Assembly: GCA_020442065.1 (NCBI GenBank)
Contig: JAGRKZ010000019.1
Coordinates: 92,818-125,140, forward strand
Source: Bauldia sp.
GTDB lineage: Bacteria > Pseudomonadota > Alphaproteobacteria > Rhizobiales > Kaistiaceae
Reading direction: 5' to 3'
Length of the DNA: 32,323 nt
Each line of letters opens with the position of its first letter. Positions within the stretch are counted from its first letter, which is position 1. Below are positions 31,584-32,323 of this stretch, piece after piece. Under the pieces are notes generated by a model. It searched no databases. It was not told the origin of the DNA and worked only from the letters and a program-made list of their open reading frames with translations. The translations under genes were made by a program, and so were the position numbers.

Positions 31584-32323
31584 ATGAGAAAGCTCGTTCT
31601 TGCATCCGTGGCGTTGGCCGGTCTCGCGGTATCGGCGACCGCCGTGTCCGCGCAGGTGAAGGTCGGCGTATCCTGGAACAACTTCCAGGAAGAGCGGTGG
31701 AAAACGGACGAGGCGGCGATCAAGGCGGCGCTGGATGCCGGCGGCGCCGAGTATATCTCGACCGACGCCCAGTCCTCGGCCTCGAAGCAGCTGACCGACG
31801 TCGAAAACCTGATCGCGCAGGGCGCCAACGCGCTCATCATCCTCGCCCAGGACACGGACGCCATCCAGCCCGCGGTCCAGAAGGCGCTCGACGAAGGCAT
31901 TCCGGTCATCGCCTATGACCGGCTGGTCGAGAATCCCGACGCCTTCTACATCACCTTCGACAACAAGAAGGTCGGCGTGCTCGAAGCCCAGGCGGTCTAC
32001 AACGTCCAGCCGAAGGGCAACTACGTCATCATCAAGGGCAACTCGGCCGATCCGAACTCCGACTTCCTGCGGAGCGGCATCGAGGAAGTGATCGGCGCCG
32101 CGGTGAAGAGCGGCGAAATCACGATCGTCGGCGAAAGCTACACCGACAACTGGGATCCGGCGAACGCCCAGAAGGAGATGGAGCAGTTCCTGACGGTCAA
32201 CAACAACAACGTCGACGCTGTCGTATCCGAGAATGACGGTATGGCCGGCGGCGTTGTCGCGGCGCTTGCCGCCCAGGGCATGGCCGGTCAGATCCCGGTC
32301 TCCGGCCAGGATGGCGACCACGC
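31584..32323 (+). CDS. xylF: D-xylose-type ABC transporter substrate-binding protein, N-terminal part
   Basis: The first 246 residues of a CUT2 binding protein; the family is about 340 residues, so the last quarter is outside the window. The signal peptide is [23 protein letters not shown], cut before QVKVGVSW. Xylose-binding features are visible: [71 protein letters not shown], and [18 protein letters not shown]. The ATG has GGGAGG upstream. It most likely opens a xylFGH operon for uptake of xylose or a related pentose, but the ATPase and permease lie beyond the end. An FNR/FixK-type box precedes it, which is unusual for a sugar operon. Confidence 0.9.
   Translation, partial: MRKLVLASVALAGLAVSATAVSAQVKVGVSWNNFQEERWKTDEAAIKAALDAGGAEYISTDAQSSASKQLTDVENLIAQGANALIILAQDTDAIQPAVQKALDEGIPVIAYDRLVENPDAFYITFDNKKVGVLEAQAVYNVQPKGNYVIIKGNSADPNSDFLRSGIEEVIGAAVKSGEITIVGESYTDNWDPANAQKEMEQFLTVNNNNVDAVVSENDGMAGGVVAALAAQGMAGQIPVSGQDGDH

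Noticed and set aside
1-32323. Search for tRNA/rRNA genes, insertion sequences, CRISPR arrays, integrase or phage genes
   Set aside because: None was seen; no repeated spacers, transposase text or terminal inverted repeats were recognised on either strand.

Overview
The window is GC-rich, densely coded DNA in which most genes sit in ATGA-overlapping operons. Its gene content (PHA synthase, FixK/FNR-like boxes, many ABC importers, ROK/GntR/IclR regulators) fits an alphaproteobacterium, probably of the Hyphomicrobiales (Rhizobiales) type. That placement is inferred from style and gene content, not from a phylogenetic marker. I see no rRNA, tRNA, transposase, phage gene or CRISPR array.

Layout. 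(1) 1-1714: the 5' half of a class I PHA synthase gene (phaC, minus strand), divergent from a small phosphoribosyltransferase, with an FNR/FixK-like box between them. (2) 1809-7898, minus: a six-gene sugar/cyclitol operon made of a TIM-barrel isomerase, CUT2 binding protein, Gfo/Idh/MocA dehydrogenase, RbsA-like ATPase, RbsC-like permease and ABM-domain protein. (3) 8218-10658, plus: a divergent ROK-family regulator, translationally coupled to a second copy of the operon's binding protein that lacks a signal peptide. (4) 10714-12257: an SDR dehydrogenase and a divergent GntR regulator around a palindromic operator. (5) 12273-19236, minus: SDR, zinc alcohol dehydrogenase, Tat-exported PotD-like binding protein, enolase-superfamily enzyme and PotA/B/C-like transporter parts. 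(6) 19237-19623: a 387-base divergent control region holding three palindromes and promoter-like hexamers. (7) 19624-25526, plus: a polar-amino-acid-type ABC importer, a second enolase-superfamily enzyme with unusual active-site residues, a FadR-type GntR regulator and an SDR. (8) 25579-27256, minus: an L,D-transpeptidase and a PhaC-like alpha/beta hydrolase behind an FNR/FixK-type box. (9) 27392-30381, minus: a second polar-amino-acid-type importer, divergent from an IclR regulator (30451-31302). (10) 31584-end: the start of a D-xylose-type binding protein gene (xylF), again with an FNR/FixK-type box upstream.

The genes read as a catabolic accessory region: four importers complete enough to recognise plus the start of a fifth. 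Each of the four complete systems lies beside its own regulator and (except the IclR-linked one) its own dehydrogenases or dehydratases. Sugar acids, polyols or related hydroxylated compounds are the likely kind of substrate, but none can be named from sequence alone. The PHA and cell-wall genes with FNR/FixK-type boxes lie on both sides of the catabolic block.

The most unusual element is the ROK regulator coupled to a cytosolic solute-binding-protein paralogue (8218-10658), which could be a two-component sensing module. A second repeated pattern is a perfect GC-rich hairpin directly after each of the four complete exported binding-protein genes.
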